A stretch of DNA of 64,000 nucleotides from Chitinophagales bacterium (lineage in GTDB: Bacteria; Bacteroidota; Bacteroidia; Chitinophagales; Chitinophagaceae): contig JAATFP010000087.1 of the NCBI GenBank assembly GCA_015655125.1, positions 1 to 64,000 on the forward strand, read 5' to 3'. The notes under the pieces were generated by a model that was not told where the DNA came from, did no database searches, and saw only the letters and a list, made by a program, of their open reading frames with translations. Each line of letters opens with the position of its first letter. Within the stretch, counting starts at the first letter, position 1. A program made the position numbers and the translations under genes. This document shows, in pieces, positions 27,802 through 39,200 of this stretch.

Positions 27802-28395
27802 CTATTTCAAATAACAGACAGGATCCATGGAAACGACATACAGGTTGCAGATACTGCTAAACTTTTGCTGAGCTTCAAGTATTTCTTTAAAAAGTGATCT
27901 GTAATAAGTACCCATGCTGTAGAAATATACCAGAACGATCGTCAGTTTTTTATCGGGGTGAATTATCCTGATACGTTTATTATCTACGGCTGAATAAAAT
28001 CCGAAGTTGCTTAAGTTGACAGAGGAATCAAGCGCAATGGTATCTGGCCGGTTGCTTAACATTATATGCTCGATCTCATGCCCGATTCTTCCCATGCAGC
28101 TTTGATTATCCATCAACCAGTCAGTTTTCTTTATTTGTGTAGAGTCGTTGATGAAGCATCCGTAATAAATGGATGTGGTTGAACTGCCAAACTTCATGTA
28201 GTCCGCAGAATCAAGTAATAAAAAATAACTGACGTCGATGCCATTTTCCTTACTGATCTGGCTAAAGTATCTATTGCGGTCGGTGAAATTAAATTCGCGG
28301 CCAATCTTGTGCTTTTTGATTGCCATCTTCATACAACCGGAAGAAATGCATGCGATTAGAAGGTAGCAGATTGCCACCAGGTTCTTTTTATTCAT
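27802..28395 (-). CDS. Hypothetical lipoprotein
   Basis: A 197-aa protein with a lipobox (ACISSGC-MKM) after a short signal. Features include MGRIGHEIEHIMLSNRPDTI in the middle and three further cysteines. GHEIEHIM contains an HExxH motif; this could be a metal site or chance, as no other metalloprotease features are visible. It lies 22 bp upstream of the exported 151-aa gene on the same strand. Confidence 0.6.
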   Translation of the reverse strand: MNKKNLVAICYLLIACISSGCMKMAIKKHKIGREFNFTDRNRYFSQISKENGIDVSYFLLLDSADYMKFGSSTTSIYYGCFINDSTQIKKTDWLMDNQSCMGRIGHEIEHIMLSNRPDTIALDSSVNLSNFGFYSAVDNKRIRIIHPDKKLTIVLVYFYSMGTYYRSLFKEILEAQQKFSSICNLYVVSMDPVCYLK

Positions 28396-28459
28396 TTAGT
28401 ACGTTTTTATAAAGATAATGAAGGAGCCGCCATATTTGTAACGGCTCCTGTTTTACCCT

Positions 28460-28960
28460 CTACTCCAAATCGATGCTCACCACATACTCGCTTCCTGAAA
28501 GAGTGACCGGGTAAGTGCCTTCTTTACTATATAGTTGCTTGCCATTGGCCGTTACCGAAAGCGCGCCCTTGTCAATTGTAAAACTGGAAATATCTTTCGC
28601 AGATAAATTCTGATCAATTTTGATTGCCGCAGGAATATGAAATTCCAGCACACCGCTTTTTACCTCCCCGTAACAGGTAACGTTTCCATTTTCAATTTTG
28701 GCCGGACTTTCCATGCTTTTAAATAAATTACAAGGCTTGCATCCGGACGATGCACTACCTCTTATGCAGAGTCCAAAACCTGTTTTGCAATCTGTTCTTG
28801 GTTTATGAAAATTGAAAGTAGAAAATGTGTATTGCCAATAGGCGCACCATCCTGCCGGGCAATCTGATCCTCCTACCGTTGGCGTGCTTTTATCTGTAAC
28901 CTGACCGAAAGATGCATATACTCCCGTCATCATCGTCATCATTAATAAGATCTTTTTCAT
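28460..28960 (-). CDS. Hypothetical exported cysteine-rich protein
   Basis: A 166-aa protein. The ATG at 28960 (MKKILLMMTMMTGVYASFGQ) gives a proper signal peptide; the frame is open further upstream without a sensible start. The mature front is rich in Cys and Trp (DCPAGWCAYWQYTF, CKTGFGLCIRGSASSGCKPC), probably disulphide-bonded after export. The rest is beta-rich and resembles a small binding domain. No family recognised. Confidence 0.65.
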   Translation of the reverse strand: MKKILLMMTMMTGVYASFGQVTDKSTPTVGGSDCPAGWCAYWQYTFSTFNFHKPRTDCKTGFGLCIRGSASSGCKPCNLFKSMESPAKIENGNVTCYGEVKSGVLEFHIPAAIKIDQNLSAKDISSFTIDKGALSVTANGKQLYSKEGTYPVTLSGSEYVVSIDLE

Positions 28961-29201
28961 TTTGAAATTTTTGATAAATAAAATTGTTAGATCATCGGCC
29001 AATGATTTCACAAAACTGAAATATAATTTACCAGAAAAAAAATTTTTACGCTTATGAAAAGTAAGTGAAACTTTATTTTATTTAGTTTATGGTTGTTGCT
29101 GTTGTTTTTCCTTTAAAATGCGGATGTATATAGCATTTTAACCGAGTTATTTTCTTTAAAAAGTCAGCGGTATTTCTCCATGTTTTAATTATCCGTAGAT
29201 T

Positions 29202-29209
29202 TAATTTTG
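29202..29209 (+). promoter_or_regulatory. -7 box before the XRE gene at 29227
   Basis: TAATTTTG matches TAnnTTTG. The ATG at 29227 lies 18 bp downstream, giving a very short leader and favouring that start over the GTG at 29209. Confidence 0.5.
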
Positions 29210-29226
29210 TGTCTTACCTCATCTAC

Positions 29227-29505
29227 ATGGTTATGGAATACAGAAGGGATAATTTGAATAAAAAACAAATCGCAGTCGGCGAAAATATCAGGAAATGGCG
29301 CGAACTTAAATGTGTGAAGCAGCTAGCACTTGCAGAACAGATAGGCATTACTGCGCCTGCGTTGAGCAATATAGAAAATAACAAGGCCTCTATAAATACG
29401 ATGCGGTTGCAACAGATTGCCAGTTGCCTTCAAATAGATGTTACGATGCTTTTTTCTGATCCGCTTGACCTGATGCCGATGAATTTAAAAGTATTGAAAC
29501 GATGA
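29227..29505 (+). CDS. XRE-family HTH regulator
   Basis: A 92-aa protein with one HTH domain: VGENIRKWRELKCVKQLALA, then EQIGITAPALSNIENNKASI and LQQIASCLQIDVTMLF. The C-terminal tail is short. The start could be ATG 29227 or 29233. It is divergent from the cysteine-rich exported protein (267 bp apart) and may regulate it, but no operator was recognised. Confidence 0.8.
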   Translation: MVMEYRRDNLNKKQIAVGENIRKWRELKCVKQLALAEQIGITAPALSNIENNKASINTMRLQQIASCLQIDVTMLFSDPLDLMPMNLKVLKR

Positions 29506-29566
29506 ATCATTAGTTCTCATAAATACCTTAATGATTGCTTACATTGCACCACATAATATCATTGCC

Positions 29567-31228
29567 ATGCAGCTAAAAAAACGATCTTGTAAATTCTGCC
29601 AGTTGCTTATCGCCAATTGCTTATTGTTCCTTTGCCTTTCCTCCTGCAAATTCCGCCAGAAAGCGGATATGATCGTTCATCACGCTACTATATATACCAT
29701 AGATGAGAAATTCAGCACTGCCGAAGCTATGGCCATTACCGACGGTAAGATCACGGCCATCGGCACCAACGACGACATTCTGAAACAATATGAAGCCGAT
29801 AAAACAGTCGACGCGGAAGGCAAAGCTATCTATCCCGGCTTCATCGATGCGCATTGCCATTTTACCGGATTTGCTACCGATATGTGGAAATGCGACCTTA
29901 CCGGCACCACCTCTTTCGACGATGTGATAGATCGTATCGAAGCTTATGCAGATACGAGTGCGGTGCAATGGATATATGGCCGGGGCTGGGATCAGAACGA
30001 CTGGGATCTAAAGGCTTTTCCTACCAAAGATATTCTCGACAGCCTGTTCAGCGATCGCCCCGTATTTTTAAAACGTATCGACGGGCATGCGGCACTCGTT
30101 AACCAGAGGGCGCTTGATATTGCGGGCATCACCGCCGATACAAAAATAGCGGGTGGAAGTATTGAATTAAAAGACGGTAAACCAACAGGTATTCTCCTCG
30201 ACAATGCAATGGACCTTGTAGACGTAAAGATACCGCAGCTTTCGGACAGCCTTGCGCAACAATATTTTCTTCGAGCACAGCAACTTTGCTTTGCGGTGGG
30301 CCTCACAGGCGTACACGATTGCGGTGTAGGAGAACACACCATCGGGATGCTGCAGAAAGGCGAAAAAAACGGGCTCCTTAAAATGAAAGTTTTTGCATTG
30401 CTGAGCGACAGCGCACAATACTACGAGCGTTGGATAAAGAACGGGCCATATATAAGTGAACGGTTACACGTGGGCGGTTTTAAGTTATACGCCGACGGCG
30501 CTCTTGGTAGTCGTGGTGCCTGCCTCTTGCACGACTACAGCGACAAGCCTGGCTGGAAAGGTTTTTTGCTGAGCGACAGTTCGCACTTTGCCAACATTGC
30601 GAGGCGATTGTATAACAGCAACCTACAAATGTGTACGCATGCCATAGGCGATAGCGGAAACCGAACGATCCTCAAAATATATGCAGCGGTGTTGAAAGGA
30701 AAGAATGACCGCCGGTGGCGGATAGAGCACGCACAGGTTGTAGATGGAAACGATATTCATTTTTTCGAAGATTTCAGCATCATTCCGTCCGTGCAGCCAA
30801 CACACGCTACAAGCGATATGTATTGGGCAGGGGATCGACTGGGCGCAGAACGGCTAAAAAATGCTTACGCGTACAAACAATTACTACACACCGATGAATG
30901 GTTGCCATTAGGAACCGATTTTCCTGTGGAAGACATCAGCCCGTTCAAAACATTTTATGCAGCAGTAGTGCGACAGGATGCAAAAGGATTTCCGGCAGGC
31001 GGGTTTCAAACAGAAAATGCGCTTACCCGGCAGGAAGCATTGCGGGGAATGACGATCTGGGCAGCCCGGGCCGCATTTGAAGAAAAAGAAAAAGGTAGTT
31101 TAGAAGCAGGAAAGTCGGCGGATTTTATACTGCTGGATAAAGACCTGTTGAAATGCAGTAACAATGATATCCTTACAATAAAGGTCATTGGTACATTCAT
31201 CAATGGAGAGCAGGTATATGGGATGTAG
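29567..31228 (+). CDS. Lipoprotein amidohydrolase (YtcJ-like)
   Basis: A 553-aa member of the amidohydrolase_3 family. It begins with a lipobox (CLLFLCLSSC-KF), so it is probably exported and lipidated. The metal-binding motif is FIDAHCHFTG; further conserved parts are GRGWDQNDW, DGALGSRGA, CTHAIGD, RIEHAQVV and PLGTDFPVED. Family members hydrolyse amide or ester bonds of small molecules; the substrate is unknown. The ATG at 29567 is chosen because the lipobox then lies at normal distance. Confidence 0.88.
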   Translation: MQLKKRSCKFCQLLIANCLLFLCLSSCKFRQKADMIVHHATIYTIDEKFSTAEAMAITDGKITAIGTNDDILKQYEADKTVDAEGKAIYPGFIDAHCHFTGFATDMWKCDLTGTTSFDDVIDRIEAYADTSAVQWIYGRGWDQNDWDLKAFPTKDILDSLFSDRPVFLKRIDGHAALVNQRALDIAGITADTKIAGGSIELKDGKPTGILLDNAMDLVDVKIPQLSDSLAQQYFLRAQQLCFAVGLTGVHDCGVGEHTIGMLQKGEKNGLLKMKVFALLSDSAQYYERWIKNGPYISERLHVGGFKLYADGALGSRGACLLHDYSDKPGWKGFLLSDSSHFANIARRLYNSNLQMCTHAIGDSGNRTILKIYAAVLKGKNDRRWRIEHAQVVDGNDIHFFEDFSIIPSVQPTHATSDMYWAGDRLGAERLKNAYAYKQLLHTDEWLPLGTDFPVEDISPFKTFYAAVVRQDAKGFPAGGFQTENALTRQEALRGMTIWAARAAFEEKEKGSLEAGKSADFILLDKDLLKCSNNDILTIKVIGTFINGEQVYGM

Positions 31229-31251
31229 AAATTGAAAAGCAAAAATGATCC

Positions 31252-31620
31252 ATGAAAAGGACTTTCAGATTTTATAAAACCCCATCAAAAGAATGGTTCG
31301 TTGATCTGCCGGAATGGCCGGGCGATATTGGTGAGTTGCAGATGGTAGAAGGCGCAGATACTTTTTTGGATATGTTGTCGGATAATGCCAACGGATGTTT
31401 AGTAGAAATGACGGATGAGAAAGCGAATGACCGGGAAGTGCTGAAATTGGTCCATATCCGGGAAACAAATCTTGGAAGTGGCGGCGATTACTTGCTGGAA
31501 CTTTACAAAGGCAAACCGGTTCATCACAAACTTTGGCTTTGCGGCGTAACAGAATTTGTATTTGGAAAGATGCCGCAGGAAATATGGTTTCGTAAAATTA
31601 AAGATCAAACACTGGTTTAA
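31252..31620 (+). CDS. Small hypothetical protein (DUF6717-like)
   Basis: A 122-aa protein beginning MKRTFRFYKTPSKEWFVDLP with EGADTFLDMLSDNANGCLVE and a C-terminal LWLCGVTEFVFGKMPQEIWF. The FRFYK...WYVDLPEW and WLC-VT-FVFG pattern matches what I recall of DUF6717, but this is from memory. It starts 23 bp after the amidohydrolase gene and is probably co-transcribed with it. Function unknown. Confidence 0.65.
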   Translation: MKRTFRFYKTPSKEWFVDLPEWPGDIGELQMVEGADTFLDMLSDNANGCLVEMTDEKANDREVLKLVHIRETNLGSGGDYLLELYKGKPVHHKLWLCGVTEFVFGKMPQEIWFRKIKDQTLV

Positions 31621-31671
31621 AAGAAAGCTTTTCGTGGCAATAGTCAAATTAAATTCCGGAACTTACACATC

Positions 31672-33783
31672 ATGAAAATATTTTTTATTTGCATTGCATT
31701 TGCATGCATTCCAACAATTATGGCAGCACAGAAAATTACCTATCCAGTCACTGCAAAAGTGGAACAGGCCGATGATTATTTCGGAACAAAAATATCCGAC
31801 CCTTATCGTTGGCTGGAAAACGACACCTCAAAAAATACCGAAGCCTGGGTAAAAGAACAAAATTTAATAACGGGCGATTACTTAAGTAAAATTCCTTTTC
31901 GTGAAAAATTAAAAAAGCGGTTGACAGAATTATGGAACTACCCTAAATACGGTACCCCTCAAAAAGAAGGTGAATGGTACACATTTTATAAAAACGATGG
32001 GCTGCAAAATCAAGCTGTCCTCTATATACAGAAAGGCCTCAACGGCACACCGGAAGTTTTTGTGGATCCGAATAAATTATCAACCGATGGCACGATAGCC
32101 TTGCAAGCCACATCATTTTCCAAGAAGCAGCAATATTTTGCGTATGCAGTTTCGGCATCAGGCAGCGACTGGCAGGAAATATATGTAATGGAAAGAAGCA
32201 CAAAAAAACTGCTGGACGACAAACTCGATTACATCAAATTCACCGGCATCAGTTGGGCCGGTGAGGATGGATTTTATTACAGCCGATACGATAAGCCAAA
32301 GGATGACAAAACAAAATTCAGTGCAAAAACTGAATTCCAGAAAGTATTTTATCACAAAATCGGAACTGCGCAATCTGCGGATAAACTCATTTATGAAGAC
32401 AAAGAGCATCCGTTACGCTACGTGGGTGCAGGACTCACAGAAGATGAGCGTTTCTTAGTACTTAGCATTTCGGAAGGAACGGACGGAAGCGAGATAAAAG
32501 TAAAGGACCTGACAGACAAAAATTCAAACGACTTTTTAACTATTGTAAAGGGCTTTACTACGAATGCAAACGTTATAGACAACGTGGGTGAAAAAATATT
32601 GCTGCAAACGAACAGTCAGGCCCCTAACTACAAACTTATTCTGCTTGATCCTAAGAATCCGGACGAAAGCAATTGGAAAACAATCGTGGCCGAACAACCG
32701 CAGCCTTTGGAAGGCGCAGGTACCGGGGGTGGAAAAATTTTTGCCAGTTACCTGAAAGACGCCAGCACGCAGGTTCATCAATATAGCATGGACGGCAAAT
32801 TTGAACACAATATCCTGTTGCCAGGTGTGGGGACGGCGACGGGCTTCGGCAGCAAAAAAGAAGATGATTTCTTCTTTTACAGCTTCACGTCGTTTACCTA
32901 TCCGGCAACTATTTTTAAATATAATATCAAAACGGGAAAGTCGGAATTATTTAAGAAATCGGATGTAAAATTCGACCCTTCGGCTTACGAAACAAGGCAG
33001 ATTTTTTATCCCGGGAAAGACGGAACGAAGATCCCCATGTTCATCACTCACAAAAAAGGCCTGAAGAAGGATGGTAATAATCCAACATTACTGTACGCTT
33101 ATGGTGGATTCAATATAAATATAACTCCGGCATTTTCTGTTGCCAATATGCCGTTCCTGGAAGCAGGGGGTATTTATTGCGTTGCCAATATCCGCGGCGG
33201 TGGCGAATATGGAGAAAACTGGCACAAAGCCGGAATGCTCGAAAAGAAACAAAATGTGTTTGACGATTTTATAGCCGCCGCAGAATGGCTCATAAAAGAA
33301 AAGTATACCAATTCACAAAAACTGGCCATTCGGGGAGGTAGCAATGGCGGACTTTTAGTGGGGGCCTGCATGACACAGCGGCCGGAACTTTTTAAAGTCG
33401 CGTTGCCCCAGGTAGGTGTACTCGATATGTTGCGCTATCACAAATTTACTGTTGGATGGGGTTGGGCAGTAGAATATGGCAGCAGTGATAAAAAAGAAGA
33501 TTTCGACTACCTTATCAAATATTCCCCGCTCCACCATCTAAAAAAAGGGATATGTTATCCGGCAACACTTATTACCACGGCCGATCATGACGACCGGGTG
33601 GTTCCGGCACACTCTTTTAAATTTGCCGCCACCCTTCAGGAAATGCAAAGTTGCGATAATCCGGCCCTGATAAGGATCGACACCAAAGCCGGCCACGGAG
33701 CAGGAAAACCCACCTCAAAAGCGATTGAAGAAACAGCTGATATCTGGGGGTTCGTATTTTACAATTTTGGAATGACTTATTGA
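31672..33783 (+). CDS. Exported prolyl oligopeptidase (S9A)
   Basis: A 703-aa serine peptidase that cuts after proline in short peptides. A signal peptide (FFICIAFACIPTIMA) is followed by the N-terminal S9 region (YPVTAKVEQADDYFGTKISD with RWLE), a beta-propeller, and the catalytic domain. The catalytic residues are Ser in IRGGSNGGLLVGAC, Asp in TADHDDRVVPAHS and His in AGHGAGKPTS. The length is normal for the family. It stands alone between the small DUF gene and the membrane-protein pair. Confidence 0.95.
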   Translation: MKIFFICIAFACIPTIMAAQKITYPVTAKVEQADDYFGTKISDPYRWLENDTSKNTEAWVKEQNLITGDYLSKIPFREKLKKRLTELWNYPKYGTPQKEGEWYTFYKNDGLQNQAVLYIQKGLNGTPEVFVDPNKLSTDGTIALQATSFSKKQQYFAYAVSASGSDWQEIYVMERSTKKLLDDKLDYIKFTGISWAGEDGFYYSRYDKPKDDKTKFSAKTEFQKVFYHKIGTAQSADKLIYEDKEHPLRYVGAGLTEDERFLVLSISEGTDGSEIKVKDLTDKNSNDFLTIVKGFTTNANVIDNVGEKILLQTNSQAPNYKLILLDPKNPDESNWKTIVAEQPQPLEGAGTGGGKIFASYLKDASTQVHQYSMDGKFEHNILLPGVGTATGFGSKKEDDFFFYSFTSFTYPATIFKYNIKTGKSELFKKSDVKFDPSAYETRQIFYPGKDGTKIPMFITHKKGLKKDGNNPTLLYAYGGFNINITPAFSVANMPFLEAGGIYCVANIRGGGEYGENWHKAGMLEKKQNVFDDFIAAAEWLIKEKYTNSQKLAIRGGSNGGLLVGACMTQRPELFKVALPQVGVLDMLRYHKFTVGWGWAVEYGSSDKKEDFDYLIKYSPLHHLKKGICYPATLITTADHDDRVVPAHSFKFAATLQEMQSCDNPALIRIDTKAGHGAGKPTSKAIEETADIWGFVFYNFGMTY

Positions 33784-33997
33784 ACCCGCCGATGGCCGGA
33801 TTCCCGCAGATATAAATAATGTTCACTGCCGGGAGCGAACCAACCTCATCATCGTCTGAAGATTGGTTTCCCCCCCGCAATGGCAACAACGAGGTGATCA
33901 ATATTTGCAAAAACATAAATCATCCGGTAGCGTCCGGTAAACAGCTACATGCACAATATTTGTGCAAACAACTGTATTAAAATGTTTATTTTGTTGG

Positions 33998-34975
33998 ATG
34001 GACATACTCGTTTTTCAAAAACTGCATGCCGAAGGACAGCTTTCTGATGAATCTTTTGAAAAAGTAAAGATGGCAGAACGCAATAAGCTGTTTTCACTTC
34101 ATTGGGAATTGAGAACCGTATTATATCTTGGTATCTTGCTACTTACCAGCGGCCTTGGGATTTTAGTTTACAAAAACATTAATACGATTGGCCATCAGGT
34201 TATTTTAATTTTCATCGCTTTGGTCTGCACAGGAAGTTTCTTTTACTGTTTTAAAAAGAAGCCGCCATACAGCAATAATCGCACAGCTTCGCCCAATGCT
34301 TTTTTTGATTATATTCTCCTCCTGGGTTGTTTGACCATGATCACTTTTATGGGCTATCTGCAATTTCAATACAATATTTTTGGTACAAAAAATGGCCTCG
34401 CCGCTTTTATCCCAATGGCGCTTCTGTTTTTTGCGGCATATTATTTTGATCATATCGGAGTTCTAACGATGGCCATTACCAACCTCTGCGCCTGGGCGGG
34501 AATAGCGTTGTCGCCATTGACAGTTTTACAGGATTTTGATTTCAACAACGAAACGATACTTTCTGCGGCAGCATCCATCGGCGTACTACTGTATACCGCC
34601 GGCTATTTTTCTGTAAAACAAAAATTCAAGGCTCACTTTCAATTCACTTACCACAATTTTTCGGCACACCTGCTTTTCCTTGCAACTTTGGGTGGAATGT
34701 TTTTATACGATGCAATCTATTTACTCTTTCTCGTCATTTTAGCAGCGCTTTCTTACTTTTTTTACAGGAAGGCACTGAAAGAAAAGTCTTTCTACTTCGT
34801 CTTCATTCTAACACTGTATTTCTATATAGGCTTCGGCTATGCTTTGGTAAAATTGATACTGGATATTGACGACGACTTCGGCGCTGCCTTTTTCATACTT
34901 CCCTATTTTATTGGATCGGCTGTATTGCTCATATTATTTCTGATCCGGATGAACAAGAAAATAAGAACATTATGA
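33998..34975 (+). CDS. DUF2157 membrane protein
   Basis: A 325-aa protein. The cytoplasmic N-terminus (MDILVFQKLHAEGQLSDESF) is the usual DUF2157 opening. It is followed by about nine hydrophobic segments, beginning with VLYLGILLLTSGLGILVY. Function unknown. Its stop overlaps the next start (ATGA at 34972-34975), so the two membrane proteins are translationally coupled. The ATG at 33998 is chosen over upstream codons that lack the family start. Confidence 0.8.
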   Translation: MDILVFQKLHAEGQLSDESFEKVKMAERNKLFSLHWELRTVLYLGILLLTSGLGILVYKNINTIGHQVILIFIALVCTGSFFYCFKKKPPYSNNRTASPNAFFDYILLLGCLTMITFMGYLQFQYNIFGTKNGLAAFIPMALLFFAAYYFDHIGVLTMAITNLCAWAGIALSPLTVLQDFDFNNETILSAAASIGVLLYTAGYFSVKQKFKAHFQFTYHNFSAHLLFLATLGGMFLYDAIYLLFLVILAALSYFFYRKALKEKSFYFVFILTLYFYIGFGYALVKLILDIDDDFGAAFFILPYFIGSAVLLILFLIRMNKKIRTL

Positions 34976-36135
34976 TTGCATACAATAAAATATGGCTGGA
35001 TAATGTTACGGCACAAGCAAGCATCGGCCAGGCACTGGAAGAAAAAGCCATCACGGCCGAAGAATACGCCATTGCCGGAAAGCAATACCCGTGCGCCTTT
35101 TATACGCCCAATTTTTTCATCAGGATTGGTATGTTTATCCTGACCAATATTGTTTGCAGCTGCGCATTCGGCTTCATGAGCCTGATCATGTTGAATTCAA
35201 TCGAGAAAGTTGTCTCAACATTGTTTTTTCTTTTTTCCATGGCAGCCTACGCTGCGCTTGAATTTTTTGTCCGTACAAAACATCATTACCGCTCCGGAGT
35301 AGATGATGCGCTGATGTGGACCAGCGGCGGTTGTTTTATTGCCGGTATTGCCATTGCCGCCGACCTCGATATGTCGATGGCGTCCATATCATTGCTTGTA
35401 ATGTTTATATCAACTTACTTTACGCTTCGTTTTGCAGACATGCTCATGGCAGCAATTGCAGTATTGGCCTCACTTTCAGTAGTTTTCTTTACCTATTTAC
35501 ATGCCGGAACAATAGCAAAAACAACCATGCCGTTTGTTATCATGCTTATTTCGGCAATCATCTATTTTGCGGCAAAGAAAATTTCCATTTCGTACCAGGC
35601 AAGGCATTACGTCAATTGCCTGATTGTGATACAGGCAACAATGCTTGTCACTTTTTATGCGGCCGGAAATTATTTCGTGGTACGCGAGCTAAGCAACGGA
35701 ATGTTTGACCTGGGATTGAAGGAAGGTGAAACGATCCCTTTCGGATGGTTGTTCTGGATATTCACGATTGTTGTTCCGGTGGGGTACATCACACGCGGCT
35801 TGCAAAAAAAAGACGTAGTGCTGCTTCGTGTTGGATTATTACTGATTGTAGCTATCGTGTTTACAATCCACAACTACCATCATATATTGACCGTGGAAAC
35901 TTTGATGGTTGCTGGTGGAATTTCGCTTGTATTTATTGCGTGGTCCGTTACGAGATGGTTGTCGGTACCTAAAAAAGGATTTACTTCTGCAGAAAGTAAT
36001 TCAAAATATTTGTTGGATAAAATGAATGTGGAAAGTCTTGTGATTGCTCAAACATTTTCCGGAACGGGCATCGCGCCCGAAAAAAGGTTCGGTGGCGGTA
36101 GCGCCGGCGGTAGCGGTGCAAGCGGAGATTTTTAA
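34972..36135 (+). CDS. Multi-pass membrane protein paired with DUF2157
   Basis: A 387-aa protein. A soluble N-terminus (AYNKIWLDNVTAQASIGQAL) precedes FIRIGMFILTNIVCSCAFGF and at least eight more membrane segments. The C-terminal tail is Gly/Ser-rich (RFGGGSAGGSGASGDF). This partner is commonly found beside DUF2157 genes in Bacteroidota as far as I recall; the pair probably forms one complex of unknown function. Confidence 0.75.
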   Translation: MIAYNKIWLDNVTAQASIGQALEEKAITAEEYAIAGKQYPCAFYTPNFFIRIGMFILTNIVCSCAFGFMSLIMLNSIEKVVSTLFFLFSMAAYAALEFFVRTKHHYRSGVDDALMWTSGGCFIAGIAIAADLDMSMASISLLVMFISTYFTLRFADMLMAAIAVLASLSVVFFTYLHAGTIAKTTMPFVIMLISAIIYFAAKKISISYQARHYVNCLIVIQATMLVTFYAAGNYFVVRELSNGMFDLGLKEGETIPFGWLFWIFTIVVPVGYITRGLQKKDVVLLRVGLLLIVAIVFTIHNYHHILTVETLMVAGGISLVFIAWSVTRWLSVPKKGFTSAESNSKYLLDKMNVESLVIAQTFSGTGIAPEKRFGGGSAGGSGASGDF

Positions 36136-36276
36136 ATAATCACGGCCCGGTGCTCATTATTTATCAGCCAAAACTTGCCGAAGTGTGAGATGGCTCGGCA
36201 AACTCACCATGACGGCAGCAAATGAAAACCGCAAAAAGCTTTAACCTCTCAAAATAACATCCGTAATGCGCTTTTC

Positions 36277-39200
36277 TTAATGTTTATCACGGTATCCTTT
36301 GTTCAGTTTTTCTTTTACAAGTTTTTCGCGTTCTTTTTCCGCCGTTGAAAAATCTGCGAAAGTTTTTACCTGCACCTGTCCCCGCGTTCCTATTCGGCCA
36401 TAACGCACAATCAACTTGTGTCCATCCGTTGCCACCTCCCAAAACTTGCTGCTGGTATCGTCTTTCCATTCAAGCCGGCGAAAGTTCAGGTCGTCATAAG
36501 CCGATGCAATCGGTTTGCTTTCCTGCCGGATAAACAATGTTCCGCCTTCTTCCGCCGCAATGTTTGATGGAGACGAACTCAATTCAACAAAGCTTTCTTC
36601 TGTTTCCTCTATTTCTTCCGGATTTTTTTCATGGAGCTTTTTTTCGATAAGCTCCATCACTCTATCAGGTTGATGCAGCCAATCCTTTCCGCTCACGAAT
36701 ATCATCTTCCAGCCAAAACTTTTAAGAATGGCGGGCCGTTGATAATATTGCTCCAATAAATTATCACTCGAATAATGCCTGTCATCATCCAGTAAAATAC
36801 TTAAAGTATATTGGTCATCCTGCGCATTTAATTTTACCGCCAGCGCTGATTTGAAATCCGATTGTCCAACATCCGGTGTAACCCGGTAACCTTTTTGTTC
36901 CAGCCTTTGTTTTATTTCTTTTAATACAATTGAATTCCCGGATCCTGAAATTATGCGCTCTTTTTTCAATACAAGGCCATCGAGTACAACCCTCGCCAGA
37001 TCCATGTTTCCAACACTCACCAATTCTGCATATTGAAGAAACCTGCGAAAATAATTTGCACCTTCATTATATTCATTTGTAATATTGAAATGTTTAATGC
37101 TTGAAACGATCGCCATATGTTTTTTGGCGCGGCTGAAAATAACATTTAATCTTTTTTCGCCGCCCTTCTTATTAATGGGGCCAAAATTCATGATCATTTT
37201 TTTTCTGCTGTCAAATCCATAACAAACACTCATGATGATGATGTCGCGTTCGTCACCTTGCACGTTTTCAAGATTTTTTACAAACAAGCCCGTAAACTGA
37301 TCTTCATCCGTCCGATCATAACTTTCTTCGAGTTGCTGCTCAAATACTTTGTCGGTTTGCGCCAGCGCAGTAAGCGCATCTTCAATCGTATGCTGTTGTT
37401 CCTGGCTGAACGCAACAATACCAACGCTTTCTTTGATATTTCTTTTTAATAGTTCCCGCACTAGCTGTGCAATGTAATCCGCCTCGTCCTGGTTATTTCT
37501 TTTTTCGTACACACTATCTGGATGAAAATGAAAACTGATGCTCCTGTCGAACAACGCATCGGCAAACTTTCCGGCATCTGCAATATTGTTTACGTCTATC
37601 GCAGGTTTCACAACATCATGTATTTGTTTATCCGGAATCGTAAGCAGGCCCGCATCGTAAAATGCGTGATTACTATAACTGATCAGTGTTTCATAGCGGC
37701 TGCGGTAATGCCAGCCGAGCATCACGCTGTCTAATTTTTTTGCTCCCTGCATCAACAAACTATCGGCATCATTGCTCAACAGTTCGTCTTCATCGTTCAG
37801 CCCGGCTGTAGCGATATCATCCGGATCTTCCGTTCTGGCGCTGAAAAAACTGGATGGCGGCATTTGCTTGTCGTCGCCCACAATCACCGTTTGCGGCGCG
37901 CGGTACAATGCAGGAACACCTTCTTCGAGGGTGATCTGACTGGCTTCATCAAAAATAATAATATCGAAAAAGGAGGTATCTACCGGCAAACTATCGCTCA
38001 CGCTTAGCGGACTCATCAGCCAAACCGGTTTCAGATCTTTCAGTACAGCGCCACTTTCTTTAGCCGTCAGTTCGCGTATACTTTTATAGCGCATGCTTTT
38101 GCCAAACTCATTTTCAAGTATTCTTCTTCCTTCGGAATAATTTTTCTTAAACTGTTTTTGTTCAGCATCCAGCTGGCTCACCGCCATATTGCTTAGTTCC
38201 ACATGTTGCAAAAAGCGCTGCCGGGTAATAGCTCTTACATATGCCGCATTGAGTTTCAATAATTTTTTATAATGTTGGCCGATCTGCTTAACCGAGGTTT
38301 CAAGCGCGTTCATATCAATGCCTGCAAAGATTTTTTGATGACGATAAATAGTACCAAGGGATTTATTTGCCATCGCCGCTTCCGCTTCCACGGGCGAAAG
38401 CGGAACGTTGCACAATGCTTTTTTGAGACCTGCCGGAAGGGAAGCAAACGAACGCAATGCCGGTAACAGTTCTTTCAGGCCATCGGTATTTAATGAAATA
38501 CTTTCAAGGTCATCGGAAAGATCGCGGAGTGTTTTTGTTTCGTAGTCATTGAATAACTGCTTCAGTTTTTTATCAAGATTATACAATTGATGATTGAATT
38601 TGCTCAAGCGGATAACCAATTCATTTGAATCCGGCCTTTGCAGCAAATAATCTATTTCCTGGTCGCCCTGCTTGCTTCGCAGCATTTCGATGCTTACATA
38701 AGTAAGATCTACATTGGCGATATTATATTTTTGCTGGAGTGACCTTTTTTCACCCGATACTTTTTCCGATGCAAGATATTCCTCTTGTAGTTGCTGTAAA
38801 ACCTTGCTGTATGCGGGCTTTACCTGGTGATTTTCAAATGCATAATGTTGCTCCAACTGTTTTTTCAATCTCCGCCATTCGCCGTTTAAAAAACTAAAGA
38901 AAGAATCTTCTTTCTCTTTTGCAATCGCCAAAGCCGCGCCTGTATCCTGTTCGCTAAATCGCTGCTTCCAGTTAATGTTCAAATCTTTTGCGTGTTCCAG
39001 CTCTTTTTCAAACCCCGAAAGTTGCCGCATCCTTTTATCGAAATCTTTCGCTTCCGGATTAGCAGTATTTACAAGACGAAGGTTATCGCTCTCTGCAAGC
39101 GGCAGCAACATCACTGCATCCTGAACCAGGTTTTTAATTTGCTCCAGCGTCTGTGAATGTTGCGGGGCAATATTTTTGGCTGCTAAAAAATCATCGAGTT

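Noticed and set aside
28078-28095. HExxH in the lipoprotein at 27802-28395 as a metalloprotease site
   Set aside because: The motif GHEIEHIM is present, but no third ligand or other protease features could be seen, so no enzyme function is assigned.
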